In this document: positions 11,901 through 19,460 of the stretch, piece after piece
How positions within the stretch are numbered: position 1 is the first letter of the stretch
Layout of the letters: the number at the start of each line of letters is the position of its first letter
Source: JAKQHY01 sp034429475
GTDB taxonomy: Bacteria > Chloroflexota > Anaerolineae > B4-G1 > SLSP01
Direction of reading: 5' to 3'
Assembly (NCBI GenBank): GCA_034429475.1
Contig: DAOUGD010000023.1
Span: 1 to 51,805 of the forward strand
Length of the DNA: 51,805 bases
The notes under the pieces: generated by a model
Database searches by the model: none
What the model was told of the DNA's origin: nothing
What the model saw: the letters and a program-made list of their open reading frames with translations, nothing else
Position numbers and translations under genes: made by a program

Positions 11901-14900
11901 TACGTGCCGCTCACATCGGTGGTCAGAGACCAACTGATGGGAACATCCGTCAGCGCGGCGGATTCTCCTGTGATGCTTACGTCGTCCACGTACCATTCAT
12001 CAGCATAGGAACCCTGGTAGTTGAAAGCCAGATAAACTGTTTGACCAGCATAGGCACTGAGGTCTACGCTGACTTGCTCCCAGGCATCCTCGGTTCCTGC
12101 CCCAATCTCGACTAACTCAACAAAATCAGCCGGGTCGGCAGAGGTTGTCGAAACCCAGATGCCGTGGTAGGTATAGTAACTGCTCCAGTTCTCATACTGC
12201 CAGAAAGCCAAAGCGCCTACGGTAGGAACGGTTATCTGGGGCAGAATGAACCATGAGGTGATCCCACTCGGAAGGTTATCATTCTGATAAGCAGAATAGC
12301 TACCAGAATGGGCCTGCCCAGTAGTGTTTACCCACGCACTGGTGGTAGAGCCACCCGTCTGCGTCAAGGTCCACCCCGCGGGCGGGAACGTGCCCTCGAA
12401 ACCTTCACTCAGCAGTGTAGTGGTGGTCGTGAGCATGACCGTCTCGGTCATCCAGCTCTCGATGAGCACTTCCGCGTCGACCAACGGCGCCGGATCGGCG
12501 TCGCAGTAGCCGAGGCTGGTGACGGTGCCCATCAGCTTGCCCCAGGTGGCGGGCGGGACGACGGTCATCGTGACCGGGACAGGGATCTCGTCGTTGACCG
12601 GATCGTCGCTGTTGACGAAGAGGGTGCCGAAGTATTCGCCCGGCTGCGTGATTTGGGTGACGGCGTCGCTGGCGTCGAAGGTCACGTCCACAACGAAGGT
12701 GTCGTCAGCGTCCACGGCACCGGAGACGGGGTTCTCGGAAAGCCAGGGGATGTTTCCACCCACTGGGCCAGAAGTGGAGCGGATGAGCTGAATGGCCATC
12801 TCGGTCGCCGTATCCAGGTTCCAAGAACTGCCAGGCGCTTGCGTAGCCCAGGCGCTCCCCGTCAGCCCGTTTCCAATCGTGTCAACATTACCCGTTTCCC
12901 AGAAGAAATCGTCCGTACCGGAGCCGGTATCATTGTAGATTTCGACCCAGTACGTACCTGGAGCCAGGGTCACAGGATTCGCCAAAGTCAGCGTGTGCAT
13001 CCATTCGTGTACTCCGAAGAGCACCACGCCGGTCTGCACGCGTTCATAAGACACATCCGTCTCAGTGGAGAGCGCGGTACCAGGAGACCCACTCGCATCG
13101 GCGTGGAAGATGACCGTGAGGTGATCAGGGTCAATCGGTGTATCGGTCGAGTAGTATCCTGACCAGAGCACAATCTGGCCTATGGTTTCTTCTGCATCCA
13201 GCGAGAAGTTCTCGGCGACCACCTGCACACCAGAGGTACATCCATCACAGCCGGCATCCGAGAATATGCCATTGTCCGCGTTGGGCGCTTGATCGAGCAG
13301 GATGTCCTCTTCAGAGAAATGCGGCGATACCACACTCCCGGTCAAAGTGACATTGCTCTCGCCAAACTGCAACAGACTGACAGAAGTCCCGCCGGTTGCC
13401 GCAGCCGTAGGCGCCAACAACTGTGGAAGCAGCGGGTTCACGCCGCCATTAGTCTCAGCCAGATCGAAGGCTGCATCTCCCGCTCCCGCATTTGTCAGCG
13501 TGAACGGCACGGTTGTGCTCGTGCCCAACGTCACCGTGACGTCGAACATGTCCGGATCCACCGCAAGGCACGGCTGCGCCCAGCGCAGCGCGGCATTGCG
13601 CGTTGTCGTCCCGCCCGCAGTCACCACCACGTCATTGAAGACCTGTGTGATGTGGTCGGGGTAGGCGATGGTGATATCAACCGGGCTGTGCGCCGCGTCC
13701 AGCCAGAGCTGGTACGCGCCGTTCTCGTCGGTCAACAACGTCCATTCGACCAACCCGGTGCCGGATTCGATGGTGACTTCCGCCTCTTCCAGCAAGATGG
13801 GCGTGGCAACGTCGCAGTAGCCCAGGCCCGTGACGACGCCTTCAATCTTGCCCCAGGTAGCCGGGGCCTCAACGGTCAGCGTGACGGGGATGTTGGCAAC
13901 GTCGTTCGCGGCGTTGCTATCTACTTTCAACTCGCCGAAATACGTGCCGGGTTGCATCGTTTCGGGCACGCCCGCGTCGAAGGTGAGGTCAATCACGGAG
14001 TCATTATCGGCAGCGATCGTGCCGCTGACCGGAGTTTCGGTCAGCCAGGGGATGCCGCCGCCGGTGCCGCCGCCGGTGCCCGTAGCGCCGCTGGCGCGCA
14101 GGGTCCAGTTGCCGGCCAGACCAAAGTCGTCAATAATCCCAAAGTCGGAATCGGGCGGCAAGGTAGGCGGATCAGGGGGATCGCCGCTATAAAGCCCGAT
14201 CCAGGAACGCTGTTGTGAGGTTGAACTCTGGTCAACCGCGGCGGGATAATCCAAAAGGCCTGAAGCGCCAGAGCGGTTGACGACGCCAACCAGCACGTCC
14301 CCGGGGCCGAAGAACACGGGAGAACTGGCGAGTTGGTAATTGTTCCAGGTGGCGAAGTCGTTGTTCAAAACCGTGGCATTCTCAGCGTAGACGAATACGG
14401 CGCCATTGCTTGGGTCGCCATCGGCGTCCTGCCAGATCACCAACTGGATGTCGTCGCCGACATTCACGGTGTTATTGAAGATGATGGAGATTTGATCGAG
14501 GTGGAAGGGGAAATCACCAGCGTTGGGGGTGAAGCGGTTGAGCCAGAGGAATTGCCCACCGGCAGTCAAACCGATGGAGTCTTCGGCCGTACCGTCATCC
14601 ACCGCGAACTCGAGGTCGCCCATGGGCATCCACGTCGCAGGCGTGGTGTTGGTCGCCGGCGACTTCGCCAGGGACAATTCCACAGCGCGGGATTGTGTGC
14701 TTCGCGTCATCGCCTGTAGCGGGATCAAGCCCCCCGCGATCTCAAACAACTCATACTCCGCCGTCGCCGCACCGGTATTGCTCAAGGTCAGCGGCTCGAC
14801 GGTGTTGTCGCCCATCGCCAGCGTCACGTCAAAGTCGGCGGGGTTATAGCTCAAACACGGCAGCAGGATGCGCAGGTCGAAGTCCACCACGGTAGTCTGG

Positions 14901-17900
14901 CCTTGCTGCACAACCACGCCGCCGGTCTCGCCGAAGTAATCAGGCGCGGTGACGGTGACGGTCAGCGGGCTGTGCGCCCGGTCAATCCACAGGTGATACG
15001 CGCCGTTGACGTCGGTCGTGACCAGCCAAATCTGGCCGGTCGTCGCACTTTCCACGCGCACTTCGGCCTCTTCCAGCGGGGCCGGATCGCCGTCGCAGAC
15101 GCCCAGGCCGGTGACGGTGCCTGTCAGCTTGCCCCAGGATTGCGGAGCTACGACGGTCATCGTGACCGGGACGCTGAACTTGCCGTAGGGTGTATCGTTC
15201 TTGACGATCAACTCGGCGTGATACTCGCCGGGCTGATCCACGTAAGCCGCGTCGAAGCCCAGGCCGATGGGCGCATTGCCCGCCGCCGGGACGCTGCCCG
15301 CCACCGGAGTCTCCGTCAGCCACGGCACATCCGCCGCGCCGCCGGTCGCGAAGGCCAGACAGTCCACTTCGTCGCCGCCAGGGAACGCGCCGACGCTCGT
15401 GCTGGCGCCGGTGGCCGTGTCAATGATTCGCAGCTCGCCGCTGGAACCATAGGCCGCCCAGTAGAGGACGCCGGATTCTTCCTCGAAGTCCATTCCTTGA
15501 GCGTAGTTGGCGGAGAAACCGGTCGAACCTACCACAGTCCCCGCGCCGGTCGCGGGATCAATCGCCACCAACACGTCACTGCCGATGTCCACGCCGTACA
15601 TCTGACCATCAGCGTTAACAGCGATGGCTATGATGACCGGGGCGTTGGTAATTTCGCCCACCACGGTCGTGGCGCCGGTTGCAGGATCAACCGTGTACAG
15701 ATAAGATTGACTACCATTCGTCGAGGCGGCGTACAACGTGCCGTCAGGAGCGCCGGCCATGCCGGTCCAAGATTGTCCAGATTGGGACGTACTCGTTCCA
15801 ATAAGGGTTGCCGCGCCCGTGGCGGTGTCTACCACGTAGAAGCCGCTGGTGTCGTAGTCAATGACGTACATCTGGCTGAAGTCGCCATTCAGGAAGTCGC
15901 CAGCATACGGCCCGCCAATCCCGATGCCGCCGACGGTCGTCCAGACGCCCGGCGCATCGCTCATGAAGGTCCCCAGTTCACCGGCGTCCAGATCAATCGC
16001 AAAGGCCGGCGCAGCAGCCGCGAGGGGAGAAGCCATCGGGGCGACCGTGTCTACGGAGGCGGCCTTGTGCGGCGCCAGACCGGTAGAAGCGGGGGCGTCG
16101 TCCGCGGGCAGGTTGCCGGTGTAAGCCTGAATGTGGATGGGGGCGAAGCGCCCTTCATGCTCTTTCAGCTCAAACGTCGCCGCGCCGCCGCCGGTGTTTG
16201 CCAGATTCAGCGTCGCGTTATCGGTGAAGCCCAGTTCGACCGTCACAGCGACCCCGTCAGGCGTCGCGTCAAGCATACCGGCCGGAAGCTCGAAGTCCTG
16301 CGCCACCGTACCGCCATCCACCACCGTCACCGTCGCCACATCCGGGTGATAGCCCTTCAGTGTGGCGGTGAAAACCTGCGCGCCGGAGGGTGCGAAAAGC
16401 GTGTAGAAGGCGTCACCCACGGCAGCATCCAACGGCGTCGCCACAGCGATGGTTTCGCCACCGGTGGCATTGGCCACGCCCGCGCCGTTCAGGGCCATCG
16501 TCGGGTAGTTCTCGTCGTAGACATGGCCGACGACGAGACCGCCATCGGTTGGCGCGTTACAGACCGGATTCCCCAACACGACATCGTCCACTTCCCACCA
16601 ATAATCATAACTGCCCACATAGTGGAAACGGACGCGCGCCTGGGTGGCGCCACCCAGGATCGCCGTGACATCCTGTGAGAAAAAGCCGCGCTGATCGGCG
16701 GTATTCCAGGTCACAACGTTCACCCAAGTCGCGCCGCCGTCGGCGCTCACATCCGCTGCCGCTTGCTCACCCGCTGAATAGAAATTGTAGTCGTAAGCAA
16801 ACGACAGGTGTACCTGTGACAGACCAGAAACATCAAAGAGCGGCGACACCAGCTCGGTATCCATGGTGGTACCGGAGCCGCAGTAGTCGCTGTCGGCGAT
16901 GGCGAATTTGCCCGTACCGCCAGTCAGGTTGCCTCGACCACCAGGATCGTTGCCAACCCACACGCAGTCGCCGCCGTTGTTCACTACCGTCCAGCCGGCC
17001 GGCGGGAAGGCGTCATCCTCGAAGTTCGCCATCAGGCCGCCGACAAAGTAGTAACCGGGCGCGGCGCAACTCCCCATATCCGACTGCAAGGCGAAGTCCG
17101 TACCCGGCGCATCTGCTGTCAACGGCCCGACTTCGTCCGTCGCCGCGCTGTAACCGGCCACCCAGGCTTCCACCTCAAACGTGTACGTGATGCCCTCGGC
17201 CAGCACCAAGCTGTACTCGCCGGTCGTGGGATCGGTCCACACGCTGTTGTCCGGGGCCGCCGGGCCTACCGGATCGCCGCTGATGCTGATGTGCGCGTAA
17301 AGCGGCCAGCTGGTCGCCGCGTCCGTCACCTGCCCGGAGACTTCGTAAAACTCGGCTGGCGTCAACGCGATGTGTTGCGTGGTCGTCGCGCCGGTCGTCG
17401 CCGCCACGTTGGGAACCACCGTCGTCTGATAGCCATAGCGCGAGGCGGCCAGGGTGTAGGTGTCGGAGAAGACGTTCAACACGTAAACGCCCAATGCATT
17501 GGAGGCCGCCTTGCGCTGCACTGTACCGGCAGTGTTGGTCGCAACGATAGCCGCCCCTTCGATAGTGGCATTGGTCGTCGCATCCAGGACCTCACCGGTG
17601 ATCGTGCTATCGCCACACGACGCGGCCGCCGCCTCTACTGCCGCCAGGGCGTTGATCTCGCCCCAGCCGGTCGCCTGATTCGGCACGTGCGCGCCGCCGC
17701 CGGTCCCATCATCATAAGGAATCGGCGTCGCCGTATCCTCGATGATCGTCTCGGTCGTGGCGTAGTCGCCGATCAAGCACGGCGCCGCGCTCCACATCAG
17801 CGCGATCAGGCCGGTGACGTGCGGCGCAGACATTGAGGTGCCACCCCAACCACCCTGGTAAGCCGAATCGCCGGTGTTGACCGAAGAACGAATGTTAACG

Positions 17901-19138
17901 CCAGGCGCCACTACCTGTGGTTTGAGGTCGGCATGACCCGACTTGGGGTTGATCTCATCGAGGTTGTCCGTCGGCCCCCAGTTGGAGTGCGGTGCATATT
18001 GGCCATTGTCACGCCCGGTCGAACCGACGCCAGTGACGTTGCCGTACCGCCCCGGGTTACCCACGGTGTTCAGTCCCGGAGGTTCCGGATAACCGCAATT
18101 GCTGGCGTTGCCGTTAGAGAAGACCGGGTAAATTCCGGCCGCCTGCCAGGCATCCACTACATCCCGATACCAGGGATCGTAGCTCGTGCTACAATCGCCC
18201 CAGGAGTTGTTCACCGCGTTGGGGCGCATATCGGGGTTGGCGTTCGATTTCGTCAAATCCCACGGCGCCGCGATAAACTGCGCACATTCCAACAACGCTA
18301 CGTCAGTACAGTTATTGGTATTGCACGCGCGGCAGGCAATCCACTTAGCGCCCGGCGCCATACCGATCTGGTTAGCGCCACCGTCGTCGCCCACCATCGT
18401 GCCCATCGTGTGCGAACCGTGACCATTATCGTCGCCAGGCTCGGTCGGATGGTCGCCATAGGGATCCCACCAGTTGTAATCGTGGTCAAACGTGCCGCCA
18501 CCCAAATTACCTCGATAGTGATCCACCAACGCATCATGGCTATACCGCACGCCCGTATCTACGTTCGCAACCACAATTCCCTCGCCGGTGTAACCCTGCG
18601 CCCAGACCTGGTCAGCCAACACATGCAAGATGTTCGGCTCGACCGCCTGAGGTGCGGAAGGCGCCGCCGCTTTTTCTGGCTCAACCAAGCCCAGTTGACG
18701 ATGCTGGCGAATCGCGTCAATTTCGGAATAAGCCATTAATCCATCAAACGTGGCGCGATTGGAGGTTTCCACCGAGATCGCGTTTTCGATCCAGAACGCC
18801 TTGTAGGTAATTCCCCGAGCGTCCAGATAAGCTCGGACGTTCGCCTGGGAACGCAATGCTGTTTGATTCAAGGCATTGGCTACAAAACGACCACGTTCAA
18901 TCCAATCCATTTTGTAAGCCGGAGAAAGGTCCGGCTTATCCTTGAAATAGATCAGATAGCCCGTGGTCTCATTCGCCGCAAGTTGCGCGCGCAGCGCATC
19001 TTCTACTTCGATGTCAGGAGTCTCTTGAGCCGCAGGCGCCGCCGTCGGTGCCGCGGCAGGCGCCGCTTGCACCGTCAAAGGCAGCATCCCCAGCAACAGA
19101 GACAGCAACACGAAAATATTTAACCATCGGGATCGCAT
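5978..19138 (-). CDS. Giant secreted S8 subtilisin-like protease with repeat-and-cassette C-terminal region
   Basis: Encodes 4386 residues from the ATG at 19138, chosen because GGAGAG lies 8 nt upstream; an in-frame TTG 33 bases earlier has no ribosome site. A signal peptide (residues 1 to about 30) is followed by an I9-like propeptide (about 55-150) and an S8 domain with triad Asp (NVDTGV, about 194), His (GHGSH, about 242) and Ser (GTSMSAPH, about 434). After two regulatory-like domains and an anchor-J jellyroll (about 700-860), a backbone of Ig-like strand (PCL..P..FDVTVAMG) plus carboxypeptidase-regulatory-like unit (WGK..G.V..LGYCD...YSPV.I) repeats seven times. Different cassettes sit between or inside units: propellers (about 1050-1270 and 2935-3160), anchor-J domains, a flavodoxin/GATase-like fold (about 3370-3555), a nidogen-like domain (about 3780-3980). 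A DUF11-like domain and the tail SIFMPLVMRVAP end the protein. Resembles bacillopeptidase F/fervidolysin-type extracellular proteases; substrate unknown. Confidence 0.95.
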   Translation of the reverse strand: MRSRWLNIFVLLSLLLGMLPLTVQAAPAAAPTAAPAAQETPDIEVEDALRAQLAANETTGYLIYFKDKPDLSPAYKMDWIERGRFVANALNQTALRSQANVRAYLDARGITYKAFWIENAISVETSNRATFDGLMAYSEIDAIRQHRQLGLVEPEKAAAPSAPQAVEPNILHVLADQVWAQGYTGEGIVVANVDTGVRYSHDALVDHYRGNLGGGTFDHDYNWWDPYGDHPTEPGDDNGHGSHTMGTMVGDDGGANQIGMAPGAKWIACRACNTNNCTDVALLECAQFIAAPWDLTKSNANPDMRPNAVNNSWGDCSTSYDPWYRDVVDAWQAAGIYPVFSNGNASNCGYPEPPGLNTVGNPGRYGNVTGVGSTGRDNGQYAPHSNWGPTDNLDEINPKSGHADLKPQVVAPGVNIRSSVNTGDSAYQGGWGGTSMSAPHVTGLIALMWSAAPCLIGDYATTETIIEDTATPIPYDDGTGGGAHVPNQATGWGEINALAAVEAAAASCGDSTITGEVLDATTNATIEGAAIVATNTAGTVQRKAASNALGVYVLNVFSDTYTLAASRYGYQTTVVPNVAATTGATTTQHIALTPAEFYEVSGQVTDAATSWPLYAHISISGDPVGPAAPDNSVWTDPTTGEYSLVLAEGITYTFEVEAWVAGYSAATDEVGPLTADAPGTDFALQSDMGSCAAPGYYFVGGLMANFEDDAFPPAGWTVVNNGGDCVWVGNDPGGRGNLTGGTGKFAIADSDYCGSGTTMDTELVSPLFDVSGLSQVHLSFAYDYNFYSAGEQAAADVSADGGATWVNVVTWNTADQRGFFSQDVTAILGGATQARVRFHYVGSYDYWWEVDDVVLGNPVCNAPTDGGLVVGHVYDENYPTMALNGAGVANATGGETIAVATPLDAAVGDAFYTLFAPSGAQVFTATLKGYHPDVATVTVVDGGTVAQDFELPAGMLDATPDGVAVTVELGFTDNATLNLANTGGGAATFELKEHEGRFAPIHIQAYTGNLPADDAPASTGLAPHKAASVDTVAPMASPLAAAAPAFAIDLDAGELGTFMSDAPGVWTTVGGIGIGGPYAGDFLNGDFSQMYVIDYDTSGFYVVDTATGAATLIGTSTSQSGQSWTGMAGAPDGTLYAASTNGSQSYLYTVDPATGATTVVGEITNAPVIIAIAVNADGQMYGVDIGSDVLVAIDPATGAGTVVGSTGFSANYAQGMDFEEESGVLYWAAYGSSGELRIIDTATGASTSVGAFPGGDEVDCLAFATGGAADVPWLTETPVAGSVPAAGNAPIGLGFDAAYVDQPGEYHAELIVKNDTPYGKFSVPVTMTVVAPQSWGKLTGTVTGLGVCDGDPAPLEEAEVRVESATTGQIWLVTTDVNGAYHLWIDRAHSPLTVTVTAPDYFGETGGVVVQQGQTTVVDFDLRILLPCLSYNPADFDVTLAMGDNTVEPLTLSNTGAATAEYELFEIAGGLIPLQAMTRSTQSRAVELSLAKSPATNTTPATWMPMGDLEFAVDDGTAEDSIGLTAGGQFLWLNRFTPNAGDFPFHLDQISIIFNNTVNVGDDIQLVIWQDADGDPSNGAVFVYAENATVLNNDFATWNNYQLASSPVFFGPGDVLVGVVNRSGASGLLDYPAAVDQSSTSQQRSWIGLYSGDPPDPPTLPPDSDFGIIDDFGLAGNWTLRASGATGTGGGTGGGIPWLTETPVSGTIAADNDSVIDLTFDAGVPETMQPGTYFGELKVDSNAANDVANIPVTLTVEAPATWGKIEGVVTGLGYCDVATPILLEEAEVTIESGTGLVEWTLLTDENGAYQLWLDAAHSPVDITIAYPDHITQVFNDVVVTAGGTTTRNAALRWAQPCLAVDPDMFDVTVTLGTSTTVPFTLTNAGAGDAAFDLAETNGGVNPLLPQLLAPTAAATGGTSVSLLQFGESNVTLTGSVVSPHFSEEDILLDQAPNADNGIFSDAGCDGCTSGVQVVAENFSLDAEETIGQIVLWSGYYSTDTPIDPDHLTVIFHADASGSPGTALSTETDVSYERVQTGVVLFGVHEWMHTLTLANPVTLAPGTYWVEIYNDTGSGTDDFFWETGNVDTIGNGLTGSAWATQAPGSSWNLDTATEMAIQLIRSTSGPVGGNIPWLSENPVSGAVDADDTFVVDVTFDASDAVTQITQPGEYFGTLFVNSDDPVNDEIPVPVTMTVVPPATWGKLMGTVTSLGYCDADPAPLVDAEVLIESWMTETVMLTTTTTLLSEGFEGTFPPAGWTLTQTGGSTTSAWVNTTGQAHSGSYSAYQNDNLPSGITSWFILPQITVPTVGALAFWQYENWSSYYTYHGIWVSTTSADPADFVELVEIGAGTEDAWEQVSVDLSAYAGQTVYLAFNYQGSYADEWYVDDVSITGESAALTDVPISWSLTTDVSGTYQVWLDEMYSPVTITVSYPDHEKGEVIAPVTGQNTTTQDFDLRLLVPCVEADPLALHATLELGATATEALTLTNTGAADADWEIAEAGSDVVWLAEAPISGTMVADTGEQLVDVDFDAAQVDQPGEYYADLWIDSDDPTSPSVLPVTMTVTPPASWGQLTGQVSSTGHCDVNLAPLPGADVLIESWLTDMNTVTVPLLEEGFDGTFPPAGWVLTQTGTVIDDAGWVRTTLRVNSGSYAAYHNDDNSDAGTASWMIMPQVAIPAGGAELAFWQNENWGSYAIYHGIWVSTASADPADFVEVIDLGAGTEDTWEEVTLDLSAYAGQSIYIAFHYEGDYADEWYVDDVSVSYEMQAVTPVYTFNTTTDAAGMYSYWMPAGSYTVTVTAADHVGNSATATVIASGAVAQDFSLTWLGPCVTGIEPSAMEVTVAMGMSTTLPLTMTNDGAGALNFQFSEENGGFVSTLRMAVQQAVQASTLIWNAEKLKGECAVYVDSPLAEPAEAKACYDFVPESQVFNMPMSPSDIGYALEMYNTDTLVTFPLNNFTGQTVVGALSASYYGVDFDPTATVLYALNDNTDQLGTIDLTTGAFTALVPCAAPVDNWTGLTIDPINGTFYASDATDLYIINPATGASTLVGPFGGGSSIMIEIAMNTAGEMYGHDIATDSIYRINPATGAATLIGATGYAANFAQGMDFDNSDGTLYIFLYQGGGANVYGTVNLATGAVTPLAVSSPSGEFEGAIQVPGAAPIPWLFEDPESGAVPAATTGTADITFDAGVPEVTQPGDYAGVLTVNNDDPVWDGYSLPVTMHVTLPATYGQITGTVMGLGPCDDPATAVALEGAEVTVQSATQTWTLFTDADGVYTLWLDAAHSPVSIMANAADYVPSVSTGVVVTAGETTLRNFALHPLAPCMSVTPADAHVTLAMGVSTTLPITVGNTGMAALDWSVKEKAGGFQVMAPMAGEDVLVVSYDNTAATAMEAALTNLGYTYLDVESSAFQTMAMADLLEYRAVFYAGSSSGDSWAQAMAYLNAGGALYISDNDLGYYNSSTTFYQTYLQATYVSDSGAAGVLTGVDIMAGVNPDVSSDPYPDDFIVGAQGVEIFETPGTNSAGVKVERNGYRAIYTSFDFAYVAAAADEQAIVERIMDFLAPVDVTWLTEDPTYGTVALAATAPVTLTFDASVPEVTQPGDYYATLTFEDGVVEVEMPVTMTVEPPATWGKIGGLVQGLGYCNVMTTPLEGAVIFVESTVTTDTWAVKTDAAGMYGVWFDEMYSPVNVTISYEAGYGEQVFTGVEVNGGEVTPLNANLLFMAPCMTVAPEALAFSVPMGTSTTVALNLENLGAANGTFLVNELSLGIDPLGPLAAGGPDIFGYRFADSNQAGIAPTYAFVDIADVGTPVTLGDNDFEEVAIGFDFKFYGDSAVDPNVYHTVFVNSNGFLSFGAGSTDISPDALPSPTLPDNLIAVAWDDLKPGVGGTVYVENFAQCPYNPLATTVDACFIAQYTNYVHADGSPAGTFEVILFRTGSILMQYADVDAPDAGTGIEGPLGLSGLNYDPALADELAICFAYPGEWLDCQSSQVPWLTVAPTEGDVAAHTDETLAVVLDASVPEVSEPGVYMAQLTVETNDPYFPYRVIPVTMTVGHPASLVKLAGIVTTWGQCDAVSETLAGVQVAIATSSGESFILTTDAMGAYATWVPLGDAYTMTVSYPGYVPVTLVGTVQTMMQPRNVDLRANLPCISLTPASFDVTVAKERTVTRTLTIHNAGAGDFAYDNIFGSSLWLSVAPKMDVVPANGVQDVILTFDATGAVAGDVYSTVLEIAHLNPVVSRLLVRPVRMTVLDEPVVLVDVAKMSAPADFVLPGGLITYTVVFTNSYDRPLVLTATDFIPADTTYVPSSVTGGAVFADPTGDVITWNGSLEAGVSATFSYAVEVGAEVVRGDLITNTVTVEAAGLTFTADVVVLVGPVTRSIFMPLVMRVAP

Positions 19139-19190
19139 AGTTTTTTCTCTCCTCATATCATATAGAAACAAAAACTCAGACTTACTCTAA

Positions 19191-19243
19191 AACCATAAAG
19201 GAAATCTCACACTTCCTTATCGCAATGGTTACCACCTCCTTTG
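19191..19243 (-). promoter_or_regulatory. 5' leader stem-loop with orphan Shine-Dalgarno in front of the subtilase gene
   Basis: The long leader contains a stem (19191-19196 with 19225-19230, and 19198-19203 with 19213-19218). Just upstream on the transcript lies a very strong anti-16S match, AAAGGAGGTGG (19243-19233), that has no properly spaced ATG. It may be a leader-peptide start, a ribosome standby site or chance. No known riboswitch class was recognised. Confidence 0.3.
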
Positions 19244-19360
19244 TCCCAACCGATGCAGCACTAGCGGGGAAATTTTGATCTGGCGTCAGGTTTGATAGAT
19301 AGTCAATGAATATCAGGGTGACATTCATCCCGCAAACCTTAGCCGAAACAAACATGGTTA

Positions 19361-19389
19361 ATTATATGCACGGTTAAAAATAAAAGCAA
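19361..19389 (-). promoter_or_regulatory. Putative promoter of the giant subtilase gene
   Basis: Minus strand: TTGCTT at 19389-19384, exactly 17 bp, then a perfect TATAAT at 19366-19361. The predicted start near 19354 gives a leader of roughly 215 nt before the ATG at 19138. It sits just past the macroglobulin terminator, so the protease is likely transcribed on its own. Confidence 0.6.
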
Positions 19390-19414
19390 GAGCCAAAAGG
19401 GTGATTTTTAAAAC

Positions 19415-19450
19415 AAAAAGCGGGCGGCGCCTAAGCGCTGCCCGCTTTTT
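19415..19450 (-). terminator. Intrinsic terminator of the macroglobulin gene
   Basis: A 16-bp stem (19415-19430 with 19435-19450, one G-U pair) with a 4-nt loop starts 10 bases past the macroglobulin stop. The minus-strand stem ends in a run of T continuing as TTTTTGTTTT. The A-run on the other side could make it work in both directions. Confidence 0.85.
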
Positions 19451-19460
19451 GAAAACTTCG

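Noticed and set aside
19180..19240. Possible 17-residue leader peptide (GTG start) before the subtilase gene
   Set aside because: The GTG overlaps the Shine-Dalgarno itself, so spacing is wrong; kept only as a note under the leader feature.
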